Below, piece by piece: positions 1 to 15,352 of a DNA stretch of 64,000 nt; the stretch's first letter is position 1; every line of letters starts with the position of its first letter. This stretch comes from Utricularia gibba (taxonomy: Eukaryota > Streptophyta > Magnoliopsida > Lamiales > Lentibulariaceae). The notes under the pieces were generated by a model. It saw only the letters and a list, made by a program, of their open reading frames with translations, did no database searches and was not told the origin of the DNA. The translations under genes and the position numbers were made by a program. Location of the stretch: assembly GCA_002189035.1 (NCBI GenBank), contig NEEC01000008.1, forward strand, positions 744,001-808,000, written 5' to 3'.

Positions 1-62
1 TTGAATGCAGCATGAGTCCCTTGTATTTGAATGTAGTTATATGAAGATTTTGCTATATTCAG

Positions 63-2866
<2,804 letters not shown>

Positions 2867-3984
2867 GCAGCAGAAGCCAGTGATTTGATGTCCAACCGCC
2901 GCACCACATGTGGTGTAAGAATGAAGTATACCTCCTATACCAAGCCATGCCGACTGCTGCAGGTTCCAAAGAATTCTGTTCGCTGCCCATCTGTCTGTGT
3001 GTCTTTCTTTCTTTCTTTGTGGTTGGTTGGATGCCGGGGCCGGGCTTGATTATCCCAAAAGAAAATGGTCTGCCTCATGGGAGAGGTGTGTCCAGGAAAC
3101 CTGGATGCTGGATGCGCATGTGGAATGCCATTTTCTTGCACATTCCAGCGGAGTGGGACTTGTTGGTTTGCAGCGAAATAATGGGTTGAGATTGTAGTTG
3201 GAAATTTGAATGCTTGGATACAATGAAATTGAATTGAGGTTGAATGTAATTTTTATACGTAAAATACTATTTTACTCTTATTTAATTTATCCAACAATTC
3301 TCAAATCATCTATTGATTTCACTGACTAGTTGAGTTGTTCTATTCCACTTGTTACTCATTTCATGCACAATTTCCTGAGCTGTAGCTGTAGCTGAGTTGC
3401 CAACCGAACGGAAATCAAAACGCCCTCAATGTATATAGTTATTGGTACTCAGGTTTTATTATTCGTATTAGATTTTAATCTTCCATTTTTTCCTTATTAT
3501 GAATATTTCCTTCACAGTTAATTCAAATTTTATTTAATTTTGAATGTTAATAAAATAAAATAAATAAAATTTTTATTATGATTTTAAACAGTGTTTAGAC
3601 TCGGTTCAATTTAAACTCACAATTTATAAAAAACTCAATTTAAAATTTTGATTAAATGAAAATAGGTATAAACTATGTACTTATTATGTAATTTGAAGTT
3701 GTATTTTACACTATGTGGAATAGAATCAATTTTAAGAGTATGTGAATAAAATTAATTTTAAAAGTTATTATATAAATATTAAAGATTAAAATTTTCAAAA
3801 ATTAATAAAAGAAAACAGATTCTATCTCATTTTAAAACAGGCCATAGAGGCTAATGGGCCTCGGTCTTGTGTTGGAGGCCCGTCACCGGTGCTCGAGAGT
3901 GTGTGCTTTTTGTGGCCTTTCCTTCGCTTCGCCGGTGAGGTATCGCACCCGAGGTGAAGCGAATCTCGCTGCTGCACTATAGCC
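2867..3984. other. CUL1 3' UTR and AT-rich spacer
   Basis: The first 350 bases after the CUL1 stop are of mixed composition and probably 3' UTR. From about 3240 to 3830 the sequence is strongly AT-rich with no coding signal. The 5' leader of the next gene probably begins after about 3840, where GC content rises. No transposon ends or RNA genes were seen. Confidence 0.5.
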
Positions 3985-5225
3985 ATGGCTTTTTTGCTCA
4001 GACGTACGGCTTCAATGCGGCCGTTCTTCAATCGATTCCAAATGCCACAAGGTTACGCGTCGATTGCAGCTGGCTCGGATTTGATAGCGATCGCGCCGGA
4101 TGTTTCCCTTCAGAAAGCTCGTTCTTGGGACGATGGCGTTTCATCCAAGTTTGCCACTACTCCAATCAAAGATATTTTCAAGGTTCGTTGGATTCTTTTT
4201 CTAATCACATTTTCAGAATTTAATCTGGGTTGGACACGCTCTGGTTTACTGACTATGCTCCGCTATTGTGGTTTTCCAGGACAAGAAAGTCGTCATCTTC
4301 GGCCTCCCTGTAAGCTGGCTTTTCACCAAAAAAAAAAAAAAAATAAACCATTCCACTTTGTTCATTGCCTTCTCGCCTCTTGTGATCAACTTTTTCGCCT
4401 TTTCTTAATAACTGAGCATCACATTACGCATTTAAGTCATCTAAGTGCATGTATTCTTTTCCTAGTCACCGTCACTCCCTTAAAAGACTACTTGGCGACT
4501 TGTCAGTGGTGTATAAACCGCCTCTCTCTACACTCCCTACACTAACAAGCCTGATGTAACTATTCCTGTGATTTTTGGTGCATTTGTTCCATATTTTGGC
4601 CTGGATGTGGATGAGGGGGCATAGTTTCCTTCTTTTTTAAGTAGTAAACCTTCTTTGGTGTGGCTTGCCGAGCACTCGACAAAGTGTTTGCATTTTTCAG
4701 GGTGCATATACTGGTGTGTGTACAGCACAGCATGTCCCTAGCTACAAAAACATTGTCGACAAGTTCAAGGCAAAGGGTATTGATTCAGTGATATGCGTTG
4801 CTGTGAACGACCCATATGCATTGAATGGATGGGCGGAAAAGCTCAAGGCCAAGGATGATGTAAGTCACTGTAACGATCATCTTCGTCCTTCATCTTCTGC
4901 AAATATTTAATGGATCTCTATGCATTGTTACCCAAGATTGAGTTCTATGGGGATTTTGATGGGAGTTTCCACAAGAAACTCGACCTGCTGATAGACCTCT
5001 CCCCCGCCTTGCTTGGCTCTCGCTCTCACAGGTATCACATTTATCATGGTTTGTGTGTGTGTGTGTTGGACATAACTTACCATTGCAGTTATATTTCCTC
5101 GCAGGTGGTCAGCATATGTTGTAGATGGCAAGATTGAAGTTCTGAATGTGGAGAAGGCACCGTCTGAGTTTGGGGTTTCGGGTGGAGATGTGATACTCGC
5201 TCAGATCGAATCAAATGCCACATGA
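3985..5225 (+). CDS. PRXIIF: Peroxiredoxin-2F, mitochondrial
   Basis: Type II (atypical 2-Cys, Prx5-group) peroxiredoxin that reduces H2O2 and alkyl peroxides in the mitochondrial matrix. Exons 3985-4182, 4280-4309, 4701-4859, 4937-5031, 5105-5225 join in phase to give about 200 residues, the usual length. Residues 1-35 (start MAFLLRRTASMRPFFNRF) are rich in Arg and Ser and lack acids, as in a mitochondrial presequence. The peroxidatic Cys sits in GAYTGVCTAQHVPSYK and the resolving Cys in DSVICVAVNDPY. The C-terminal WSAYVVDGKIEVLNVE is the family end. The mature-domain match and the presequence favour PRXIIF over the cytosolic PRXIIB/C/D. It converges on the next gene with about 225 bp between stop codons. 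Confidence 0.95.
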
Positions 5226-5451
5226 GCTGCTTTTGCATGTTAAAAGTGCAAAACTACCAAGATACAGTAATGTTGGAGAACTCGCTTTTTTTTTTTCTTT
5301 TGCAACACTTATCAACTTGTGAAAGGATGATGAACACACTCTTCTTTGTCATGGACTCCTTTCGTCGAGTCTTTAGACGTTAGTGGCTCAATGTGCACAT
5401 CTGTAACTTACATCGATAGAATAATAGTGTCATGCATTCTCAGATACCACA

Positions 5452-8182
5452 TCATTTCTTGATGGTGAGCTCCGCCCTTAGATGCAGGAAGCCGTTGATG
5501 AAGTAGGGGCTGTCGTCTGCTATGAACGCCGTCCACGGCACGCCGAAGAGGTTGCGATAGCCAACAGCCTTCCCGCCGGTGAAGGTGTAGTTCCCTTTGT
5601 ATTTGCAGACGAAATCCTCGGACGGCTTCATTCTTGATGCGAACTCATAGTCCACAGTGAAGGCCACGGAACCCTTCTCCTGCATTCCCAAAAAGAGCCC
5701 AAAGCAATGAAAGGAGCTCTGCTGATCCATGTTGCAATGGCCAGACAAGAAGAAGCCCTGGCCACCCAGGTGAAATGCTTGGGAGTATATTCGCCCTGCG
5801 GGGAACAGCTGTGCGCACTCCTCCCTCTTCAGATCAAGGTAAACAATGCACCGTTGGCGAGGAGACTCGAAGTCTACAACCTTCACAGGTCGGTACTTGT
5901 AGGCTCTCTCAACAAACCGACGCAGTGAGGAATTTGCCTCCTCTGCGAGGAGAGAGCGCTGCCTGTATGGAGCTTCAGCTTTAAAAAAGAGCGCATCAAG
6001 AACAACCTTTGAGGCGAGTTCCGGATCGATGTCACTACAAACCAGGACCTTTTTCAGCTTTCTGCAGGACATGCATGGGAAACGAACTAGGCGGAGGAGG
6101 TGAGTGCTTAGTATTTCTCGTCTCTCTTCCGGCTTTGGATAATGCAGTCTTGCCCACTTCAGCACAAAGTCATAGATGGCATCCTCAGAAGCAACCTGCA
6201 AATCATCAGTTGACAGAACTGCCTCGATACCGGCTAATGGTAAATTCAACAGCTCTTCTTGAAACCTGGTGAAATGAGGGAGAGGGTCACACTTAGGAAA
6301 CACAGTCTAAGTATGACAGTGGGCTTCCATGCGCCATGACTACCAACACTGCCAATATAGAATGATTGAATGCTGAATAGGAAGGAGGTGCTTACTTGCT
6401 AATGTCCTTGAAGCGTGCAGCAAGGAAACTCTTGGCAGCATCCATCAACGGCTGAACTGTATCCGCCATTAAGATATTTGAAGGAAGGTCCAGGTAAAGG
6501 AAGGCCGACTCACAAGTCATAGGCAAGCTTCGCAACAGCTGGCAACAATATCTCATGCATGAAGCCACTTCAAATTTATCAGCAGCCATTAGCACATCCA
6601 GCACAGCAATTGGTGTGGTTCTGGGCAAAGTATTGCTGTACATAAAGTTCAACAAATCCATAAGAGCTTCTTCTTCTGCAATCAGAACCAGAACAATACT
6701 GTCAGTTCAAATGTATTCTTCTACCAAAGAACAACAGCAAGAACCAAAAATGCTGTAGGTACACAGAAGAAGATCGATAAGAAAACATAAATCTGCTGCA
6801 GAAGTGAGAGATATTGCTCAACCAATGTAAATCACGGCTGATCATAACTAGGAGAAATTCACTACGTGGAAAAATTATTCTACCATGCACTTTTTAGCTT
6901 TTTTTTATTAATCGCTTAAAAAAATGATGAGACTCCTTACACCATCATATTCAATCATAATTCAAATATTTCATACTGCCTAAAGACACATCTTAAATTA
7001 CATTAAAATGCTTAGCAAGCAAAAAGAGGGTGAATTTGAGTATATCCTTACCTGAGGCATGAATTCTAAGGGTTACATCTCGCTGCTCTGATTCTTTCAT
7101 TCCATTTGAAAAGAGCTATAATTGAAAGAGAAGACTAAGTATATAACACAGTTAACGAGGGAAAAAGATGAAACTGGGAATTACCTTGTAGAAAAATGGG
7201 CTTTTGGCTGCCAAAATTGGAGAGCTAATGTGTACGCTATTAACTCTAATAGGTGAATAGTCCATGCTAGATGATGCTTCGCTGCACTCAGCAACTTCAA
7301 GGTCTGCGGGACCAAGAGACGCATATAACGATTCTAACCATGGAGGATCCCAGAAAACGGAACATGCTCCCTATTTAGAAACTATGCTTATCAAACAATG
7401 TCATGATAATCTTACCAGACTGATTGTTTATTATTTCTGCAAGTATTGGTGATTCCTCAATCATCTCAACAGGTTCCTCTTCCTGGTTTTCGTAAGTAGC
7501 AATATCTTCTTCCAAGTCTGGTCTATTGCAATTTAGAATCAACTCTTCACACTGTGCAGCAGCTTCTTCACATTTTGGAAAAACACAAAAAATTGGTAAA
7601 ATTACAATTTGAATTAATGATGAGTGAATTATCGAACACAACAAGGAAAAAAAAAACACCTTGCCACACTGATGAGCTAAGGTTTCACATACATGTGTAC
7701 AAAGGAAGAAAGGGAAATATTAAACCTTTTAAAGAGACAACCAATAATCAGCACGAGAAAAAACAGTGAATGGCTCATTAGAAATCAATAAAAATTACAG
7801 ATTTAAGACCCGTGAAAGCCTTCGAACTCAAGTTTCCCCAAAGCCCATCAAAGAAGGAAATCGAAAACTTGTAAAGCTAAGAGACAACGCTCATGCACCT
7901 CTAATTCACATAATAAGCACTACATCTACAAAAGAAAATGAACCCGAAAACTTGTAAAGAAGGGGCAGCACCACTGGTATTCCCACGCCGGTCATCACGA
8001 CGACGCTTTCGATTCCGCGCCCAATCAAGAAGACTGGTCTCGGTATCGGACTTCGATCCGGGCAAGTCAGGCAAAATCTCGATCCGCAAAACTCTGTCGG
8101 AAAAATTAACATCGTTGAATGCGAAGGCGAAGTTGGGCGCGGAGACCGGTGAACCGGGTTCAAGGAAACGGGCAGAATCCAT
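5452..8182 (-). CDS. POB1: BTB/POZ-BACK protein, POB1 / light-response BTB type
   Basis: Substrate adaptor of CUL3 ubiquitin ligases; Arabidopsis relatives (LRB1/LRB2/POB1) target phytochrome B and PIF3. Coding order on the minus strand: 8182-7952, 7551-7416, 7303-7185, 7115-7052, 6675-6396, 6265-5452; the phases close and give about 547 residues (family about 560). Seen: N-terminal [19 protein letters not shown] and the basic [11 protein letters not shown], an acidic linker ([13 protein letters not shown]), the BTB core ([41 protein letters not shown]), the BACK domain ([15 protein letters not shown]) and the conserved C-terminal domain ([20 protein letters not shown], ending [11 protein letters not shown]). 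The start at 8182 matches the family N terminus; an in-frame ATG at 8269 would add 29 residues. The junction at 7952/7551 is the least certain. Confidence 0.93.
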
Positions 8183-8290
8183 TGATAAACGAGCTCCTCC
8201 TCCTCCAATTCCGTTCCAGAACGACGACCGGAGAGGAATCAAAGAAACCCAGAGAGGGGAGGAGATCAATTTCGCCCCTTTCTGGGTTTG

Positions 8291-8772
8291 AACGTTAAAG
8301 AGGTGTCGTGGATCCTCATTCCATTGTTCACTCCATCTATATCGACCTCCATGTCCTCACCCCTCCTTTGTCCTCGATTAAAAAAATAATAAAATATTAA
8401 TATTTCATTTTTCTAATATGATTTTTTAATATTATTAGTCATATTTAATAATAAAATAAACAATTCATAGAAAACTAATTTAAAATTTTTAATTAAATAT
8501 AAAAAAATCAAAGAATAAATTGGATTTAATTTTAAAAATAATTATTTAATTTTTAGAATTTCATAATCTTTTTATAAAAATTATTAAATCAAATTAATAC
8601 TCAAGTTGAATCTCCAATTTTAAAATACTATTTTGAAGATAAAAATTCATAATATTAACAGAAAATTATGTCTAAAATCTGAAATTTGAAGTAGGAGATG
8701 CAAGTGGATACGGGTCGACCCGACACGTAAATATTATTATTGCAAAAATAGAATAAGTTTTTTTTGTTGGGA
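8291..8772. other. AT-rich spacer between POB1 and CSP41B
   Basis: Very AT-rich sequence, with no open frame of interest and no recognised repeat. It holds the POB1 promoter side (POB1 reads leftward) and the 3' flank of CSP41B. Nothing else seen. Confidence 0.4.
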
Positions 8773-10557
8773 CTAGGTTAGGACAAGGTTCTTGCCGAGG
8801 ATGATGTCGTCTGCTGTAAAGTCTGCAGGCTTCCTGAAGGTTCCACGTCCGAAGTCAAGATTATATGAGTCTGCAAGCCCCTCCACCAGATCAAACTCCG
8901 GCTTCCACCCAAGTAAGCTCTTAGCTTTCTCTATGGATGCAAAGAAGTGCTGCCCCACAACAACAAAACCCGAATTCCATCACGGTTTGTTATCGATGTT
9001 TGGATGCATTCTGCAAGACTATGAACTCCAGTTTACCTGGTCACGGAATGGAAATGGCTTCGCCTTTCCAAAGTCGAACTCCTTCGCATTGTAATGGATG
9101 ATTTCAGGTTCGGGGAAGCCACCAGCCTGTTGCATTGGCCTAGCCATGAATGACACTTGTTTCTTGCTACTGATAATGTAGTGTGTGGATTGATTTAAGT
9201 ACCTTGGCGCAGGCTTTCGCTAATCCATCGAAGGTGACATACTTGTCCCCAGAGATGTTGAATACTTGCTTGCTCGCGTTTTGGTTTCCAAGAACTTTTA
9301 GGAAGGCCACAGCCAAGTCCTGATGAATGAATTGCTGCATCAGATTATGTGGCAATCGATACAAAGCTGTGCTCTTGAAGGTGGTGATCGATCGCCAACC
9401 TTTACATGGCCAAGCTGTGTGACCTGTAGCCCTGTGCCAGGGATAGGAATCGGACGGCCGGCCTTCAGCCGGTGGAAGAACCATTCCTCAACAGGGTTGT
9501 AGTTCAATGGGCCATATATGTACACTGGCCTTATGGATGTCCAGTTTACATCGCGTGCTTGCAACAAACTCTCTGTCTCAAGCTTGCCTTTGTGTCTACT
9601 CTTGGGATCAACTTCATCTGTCTGTCACATGTAACATGAACAAAAGGTGAAGAAACCAAGATTTACTCCTGTGAGACATTATTGCCACAGACCTCAAAAT
9701 GGGGGAGATAATCGGATTTGAGGTATACTCCAGCCGAAGAACAGTATATGAACCTGTGAACAAGTTTTCAGAGCTTCATTCATTCGTAAGGTTCCAGCTA
9801 GTTTGTATCTCATAAGGCACTTCAATCAAGAAATCAATCAGGCTCTTACTGCTCTAAGTTTGGTAGAGCGTCTAAAATGGGCTCTACTTCTTCAGCCTCA
9901 CGTCCTGATGGCACAATTGAGAAAAGAGATGAAGCCTTTTCTATGGCAATGCATGTAATTTACTACACTGATTCATGACAGCAAACCATTGATGTCATAA
10001 ACAATATCAAATCCTTGTGATGAGAGATTGGTCTTGACAAAATCATAGTCCCGTCTATCCCCCTTCAAGTGAGAGATCTACAGGATCAAACCAACACCCT
10101 CAAAAACGCAGTCAATCATCCAAACGGAGGAATCACAACAGAGAAGACATACACTCGAAGAAAATTCGGCGAAGTCGGAATCCGATTCACCCGGCAACTG
10201 CTGAGCAATGGGTGCTTTCCCTCGAGTGAAGAGAGTAACCTGCAATTACAGAGCACGATTTGAAAAGGGGAGGCGTGTTGTAAACAGCTGAAATGAATTG
10301 GGTTCCACCTGATGGCCTTCTTTTACTAGAAGGCGTGACAAAAACACACCAATGAATCGTGTGCCGCCCATTATAAGAATCTTCTTAGAACTCGAAGCTG
10401 TTATCCGCAAACCTCCTTTTCCCTTGGGATGCTCAAACGTCTTCTTCTTATTATACTGAATAGAAGATGGTGCGAGCTGTGTGCCATTGAGGTTAGAAGC
10501 GTGGAGGGTAGTGGAGAAGGAGAAGGGGTGCTTGTGTTGCACTTGAAGAAGCACCAT
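8773..10557 (-). CDS. CSP41B: Chloroplast stem-loop binding protein of 41 kDa b
   Basis: Atypical SDR / NAD-epimerase-fold RNA-binding protein that binds and stabilises plastid mRNAs and rRNA precursors and affects plastid transcription and translation. Coding order: 10557-10309, 10239-10153, 10077-9987, 9904-9850, 9753-9693, 9621-9400, 9319-9203, 9126-9037, 8949-8773; all phases agree, giving 382 residues (Arabidopsis about 378). Residues 1-55 are a Ser/Thr/basic transit peptide. The Rossmann motif is KKILIMGGTRFIGVFLS; further landmarks are VTLFTRGKAPI, GFDIVYDINGREAEEVEPIL, FIYCSSAGVYLKSDYLPH, NWTSIRPVYIYGPLNYNPVE and the C-terminal GWKPEFDLVEGLADSYNLDF. A frame-shifted upstream ORF beginning at 10649 is less plausible as the start. 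It lies tail-to-head behind POB1, not in an operon. Confidence 0.95.
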
Positions 10558-10649
10558 TTCCTTGACCTTCTTGTGACGAAGAGTCTGTGAAGTCGAGAAG
10601 AGAAAAGGGAGTGATTTTTTAAAGCTTGATTTCCTGCGTTAAGCGCCAT

Positions 10650-13600
10650 TCATACAATTTGGATAAGGGAGTTGCCTCGTTCCACCCACAACTTGGTTTC
10701 CATGATCCTGAACTCTTCCTCTCCCTCCCACACGTCTGGGGGACAGCCAACGGACACCCCACGCCGAGTGAGCCCAATGGACTTGATTCTCCGCCCATCA
10801 GTATAAAAAAGCAGACAAAAAGTATTTTTAGTTAATTCTAACAAAATTAAAATTTCTGATAAAATTCATATTGATACGACTCCAACCTAAGAAAACTTGT
10901 AAAAATTTTAGATGAAGCTCACATCAATTAGAAATATGAAAAAGATAACTTCTTTAATTTTATATAAAGTATTTTCTTTAAAAAAATAGAACGTAAAATT
11001 ATGAAAATTCAATATTTTAAACAAATAATATCATATAAAAAAAGAATATTTGGCATCAGATCTAAATCTAAACATATAATCAATAGTGAAACAAACCTCA
11101 ACGAAATTATTGAGTTTCTAAGGGAGTTGGAAGGGTATAATGTAAGAAATGATATAAGTACTTTAGACAAATTTTATATGGATTGCGGATGCAATAGATC
11201 AACAGTTTATATAAAGAAATTTTTTTTAATCTTCCATGATACAGTTGAAAATAATCATTATAAATTTGATTCATCTTTTTAATATAAAAAAATAAAAATA
11301 TATATATTGATTAACAATACTATTTAAAAATTTAAAAATTGTATTTCATAAATCATTTATATTGTATAATCCATTCGTATTTAACAAATAATAGCAATTG
11401 TAATTAATTATAAAAAATAATATAAATTCAAATCTTAAAATCAATTTTTAAAAATAATTCATGAGAGAGAATTTTAATAATTATATTTATTTTTTTATTA
11501 AAAATTATATTTTTAAATCATTTATATTTTATAATCCATTTATAATAATTGTAATTAATTATTAAAAAATATAAATCATGTAAATCATTCATGATAAAGA
11601 AGTCACTGAAAAACATTTGAATTTTAACAATTTTTTAGGTAATAAAACTATTTCATAAGGGTTTTTTTTTTTTCCAAAATAATCATACCTAACGGTAATG
11701 AAGGTAACTGGAATAATTATCTCTTAATCAAAACGCAATTAATTAAGCCCTTGAAATTGAGGGCTTTTTCTTTTTATTTTTTTCCAAAAGCGACCCGCAA
11801 TTAATTCTATCCACCGAATGGAACTCAAAAGTCAGAGGAATTATCTGATCTCCGTCGCGTCTGCTTTCCTTTGAATAAAATTCTTTCTTACCACACTTCG
11901 ACAAGGCGCCGGCTGCTAGACCCGGCCCCTGTCGCCGACCACATTTGGGTTCGATGAAATCGAGGGTTGCAGCAGCTTCAGCTTCTGTGCAGGCGCGAGG
12001 CTAACCCCCCGGCTCGTCGTCTTCCCGGCTGCGTGGAGGGTGCATTGATCCTGGGCCATCAAAACGTGTTCATCTCCATAATTGTTCTTTCATTTTGTAG
12101 GGCGTAAGCTTCATAATTGAGGTTTCCACTTGGTGGTACGCAAGTACCACAACCACAACACGGTCCCTACCGCTCTGGGCGGTGCAGCAAAAATTTTCCT
12201 TGATTACTCGCCATTATTCCAACCCCTCATCAATTCACACGCTTTGCCGGAGATCTACACCGACGCTAATCACGCTCGTGGTCGGGGATTAGTTTTAGGC
12301 CGCCGATACGCCAAACGAGTAGTGAGCATCCGCAACCAAGCAACACGGATGCGGCTGCTGCTGCTGCTGCTGCTGTATCAGTGCGTGCGTTAACCTGATG
12401 GCAAGTCCGGTTAGAAATGGGCGATTGGTCCCACATCGGAAATTGTAACCAAATTACGTGTATCAGTTACTTTATAATGCATAGCCTGGTACTATGGTTT
12501 TCATTTCAACCATGAAAAGACTCACATTTTGTTTTTTCATAATTATTTTTTGAAAATTATTTCTAATAAAATAGAACGTAAGTTTCTACAGATTGATATT
12601 GAAACTGTTTTTTTGAATATTTTTAGTATTCCAAACAATCAAATACGAGCGAAAGAGCAAAAATTAAAAAGTGTAGCAGTCACCGTTGAAACCAATGAAG
12701 CAAATGATTGACGGATTCTAAACCTGCTGAGCTAGAGATTTATGGATGGACTTTTTTGTTTTAATATATGGCGAAAAATCAGTTTCTATTTTATCATAAG
12801 AACTTCTAGAAAAATATCTTCTGAAAAAAATGTCTCGTTTAATCTGAACATAATCATTCAATTTAGGTCACATTTGGAAAAATTATTTTAGAACTGATTT
12901 TAGTAAAATTGAAAATTCAAATAGAATAAAAATTAATTTATGTTTGTAATTATTTTTTTTAGAATGATTATTATAAAATGAATTTATGTTTGAAGTATAA
13001 AAAATAAGCATTGATATTAATAAGTAAATTACATATTTATTTGTAATTGTTAATAATTATATAAATATATTTAAAATTAAAATTTAAAATTAAAATAAAT
13101 AAATTATTTATAATTATTGTTATTATTATAGAAAATGAATATAATTGTAATTTCAATCTTAAAATTACTTCTTAAAAAGCAATCCTCATAGAGAATGCTT
13201 TTCATAAAATTGGAATGATTTTCAAAAATTAATTATGGTATAATATAACTTGATACACTTTTAGAAGATAAAAACAATTATATCAAAACAGAAATAATTC
13301 TGGAAATTTTCAAACGCTGATCTCTATTTAATAGATCCCTTCTCCATGAGGAGTGAATTTGAATGTGTAAGCTAATCTTAGAGTTATTTGATACATTATT
13401 TTTTTCATGAACTTATGATTGAATTTAACTATAAACCCACCTATGGTTTTTGGATTGTAAACAAGTAAAAATATACTCACTTGATATCAATATATCAAGT
13501 GATAGCTCAACTTTGTTTAGATAAACCGATGGGAGAGGATCGATTTATCTAAACTCAACCTATTTATCTAAACTTTAAGAAATAAAAGTAATCTACTATT

Positions 13601-14301
13601 TATTTTTTAAAAAAATAATTTTTGTAGTATAATTTTAAAAATATTTTTAATAAAATTAATTTTATAATCGATAGTGTTCTAAAATAAAATTATTTTTATA
13701 TAAAAATTTTAAAAAGTAAAAATAATCTTTAAAATTTTTTCAAAACAATACATAAGTGTGTGTGAAAAATAATTCTCTTATATATAAAAAAAAATTAATC
13801 ATAGTGTTTAAAATAAAATATAAGGATAGTTACTTTTACAAAATAGCCCAAACCAGCACCCCTTCAAGTGATGAAGCGTCACCCATCCAAATTCAATCAA
13901 AAGATTATGGGCAGCATGTCATGCCGACGCGATGTAACATTATTTGATGATCCACCTCGTGTCTAGTTGCGTTGTATATTTGTTTTGAGAGGAAAACCCT
14001 AAACCCCAAATGGTTTTAAAGAAACAATATAAAATGCACCGGACCGGTTGGATAGAGCCGGTCCAACCGATACGACCCCAACAGCCACGTCGTGGGCTAA
14101 ATAAGCCGTCTCAGTTCTTACCTATACGTTGAATTCACGTTGGTCCCCCTACCGGAGAGCACGCGGTAATGGGGTTGATGGTGTATCAGGGAAGAATCGT
14201 ACCGTCATGTGCTTTTTGAGATGTGTATATAACCAGCCGCGGCATTCGAGCTTACTACAACTTTGTAACAATTCGTCTCCCGGTTGGTTGTTAAGACTTT
14301 C
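10650..14301. other. Long AT-rich intergenic region
   Basis: From 10800 to 11880 and from 12480 to 13850 the sequence is mostly A/T with only short chance ORFs (for example a 93-codon lysine/isoleucine-rich frame at 11001-11282 with no family resemblance). Between about 11880 and 12400 there is a GC-richer island with a CTG repeat and an 87-codon frame (12130-12393) I do not recognise. The stretch 12860-13330 contains loosely self-complementary A/T motifs that could be an old MITE, but no clean termini or target duplication were found. The last 300 bases are the promoter and leader of the F-box gene. Confidence 0.4.
12355..12375 (+). repeat. (CTG)7 microsatellite
   Basis: Seven uninterrupted CTG triplets, preceded by GCGG. 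In the only open frame over it (12130-12393) it reads as a leucine run, but that frame is not recognised as a gene. Confidence 0.85.
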
Positions 14302-15352
14302 ATGGGGTTCCGAGCCATCGCTATGCTCCCGTTCTTCGCTTGTGGGCGGAGCGCCACCGAGGGTGGGGCGTCGACGGAAACGGGTCTTGGTGATTTGCCG
14401 GAGAACTGCGTGGCGACGGTGCTGCTGCACCTTGACCCACAGCAGATCTGCCGTCTGGCGGCGCTGAATTCGGCTTTCAGAGGGGCGTCTGGTGCTGATG
14501 TCGTCTGGGAATCCAAGTTGCCTTCGAATTACGGAGATTTTATCAGGAGGGTGTTTCCAGATGGGGAATCGGAGCTGAAAAATTCATGTAAAAGGGACAT
14601 CTTTTCGAAGCTGTGCACACCCAGATTCATAGACGGTGGAGCTAAGGTTAGCTAGACTCTGGTTCTCTCCTTTTTCGCCTAAAGCCATGATCTTGGGATT
14701 TGATTTTCTAAAGCTTGATTTTTTTTCTGCAGAAAGTTTGGTTGGATAAAAGCACAGGCAAAGCTTGTATGGCCATCTCCGCAAAGGGTTGTCAATCACA
14801 GGAATCGATGACCGTAGATACTGGAGTCTCATTCCCACAAAACAATCTATGTGAGTGCATCAGAGAATGCCTTGCCTTGCAGCAACTGAATTTTCGTTCG
14901 TTGCCTCCATATCTGATCCATCATGCTCCCTTTCAGGTTCTCAATCGCCGCATACCTGCAGCAGATCTGGTGGTTCGAAGTCAATGGGGAGATCGATTTC
15001 CCATTTCCTCCAGGGATTACCGCGTTTTCATTAGATTGCAGTTGGGGAGATCTCAGAAGAGGTTTGGAAGACGTGTGTGCAACTCAGAGCAGGTTCATGG
15101 ATGGGAGAGAAAGCCTGTGGCATTCGACGTCTCCTGCGGGACAAGGTTTCAACTACGCAGTGTTATCTGAGCGAGAAGAAGCCCGGGCAGTGGATCAACC
15201 ACCATGCCGGGGATTTCACGGTCGGGAGTAGCTGCAGCAGCTCCATGAAGCTGAAGTTCTCCATGACACAGACGGACTGCACACACACGAAGGGAGGGCT
15301 GTGTGTAGACTCTCTACTTATATACCCTGCAGAATACAGAGGAAAGTTGTAG
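14302..15352 (+). CDS. F-box protein of the PP2-A type (PP2-A12/A13-like), three apparent frameshifts
   Basis: F-box adaptor for SCF ligases carrying a C-terminal phloem-protein-2 (PP2) lectin-like domain. Exons 14302-14646, 14733-14850 and 14937-15352. Exon 1 has the F-box (GLGDLPENCVATVLLHLDP, ADVVWESKLPSNY). Exon 2 starts KVWLDKSTGKACMAISAKG and exon 3 carries AAYLQQIWWFEVNGEIDFPF, then RLQLGRSQKRFGRRVC, EKKPGQWINHHAGDF and CTHTKGGLCVDSLLIYP. These blocks lie in different frames: the frame slips by one missing base near the GGG at 14786-14788, at 15013-15015 and at 15138-15140. Allowing for the three slips, every intron phase and the final TAG fit the family exactly. So either the gene is intact and the sequence wrong, or it is a very young pseudogene. 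It lies in the inferred ancestral block with HOTHEAD-like and KNAT7. Confidence 0.88.

Noticed and set aside
7938-8291. Plus-strand 117-codon open frame
   Set aside because: It is antisense to POB1 exon 1, which has clear family matches; the plus frame has none.
10401-10649. Alternative N terminus for CSP41B starting at 10649
   Set aside because: It is in a different frame from the CSP41 domain; ATG at 10557 gives a transit peptide in frame.
11001-11282. 93-codon plus-strand frame in AT-rich DNA
   Set aside because: Composition-driven Lys/Ile/Asn frame without motif or splice support.
12860-13330. Possible MITE with TTTGGAAAAATTATTT-like arms, similar words at 59395-59480
   Set aside because: Arms match poorly and no target-site duplication was found; A/T bias alone could explain it.
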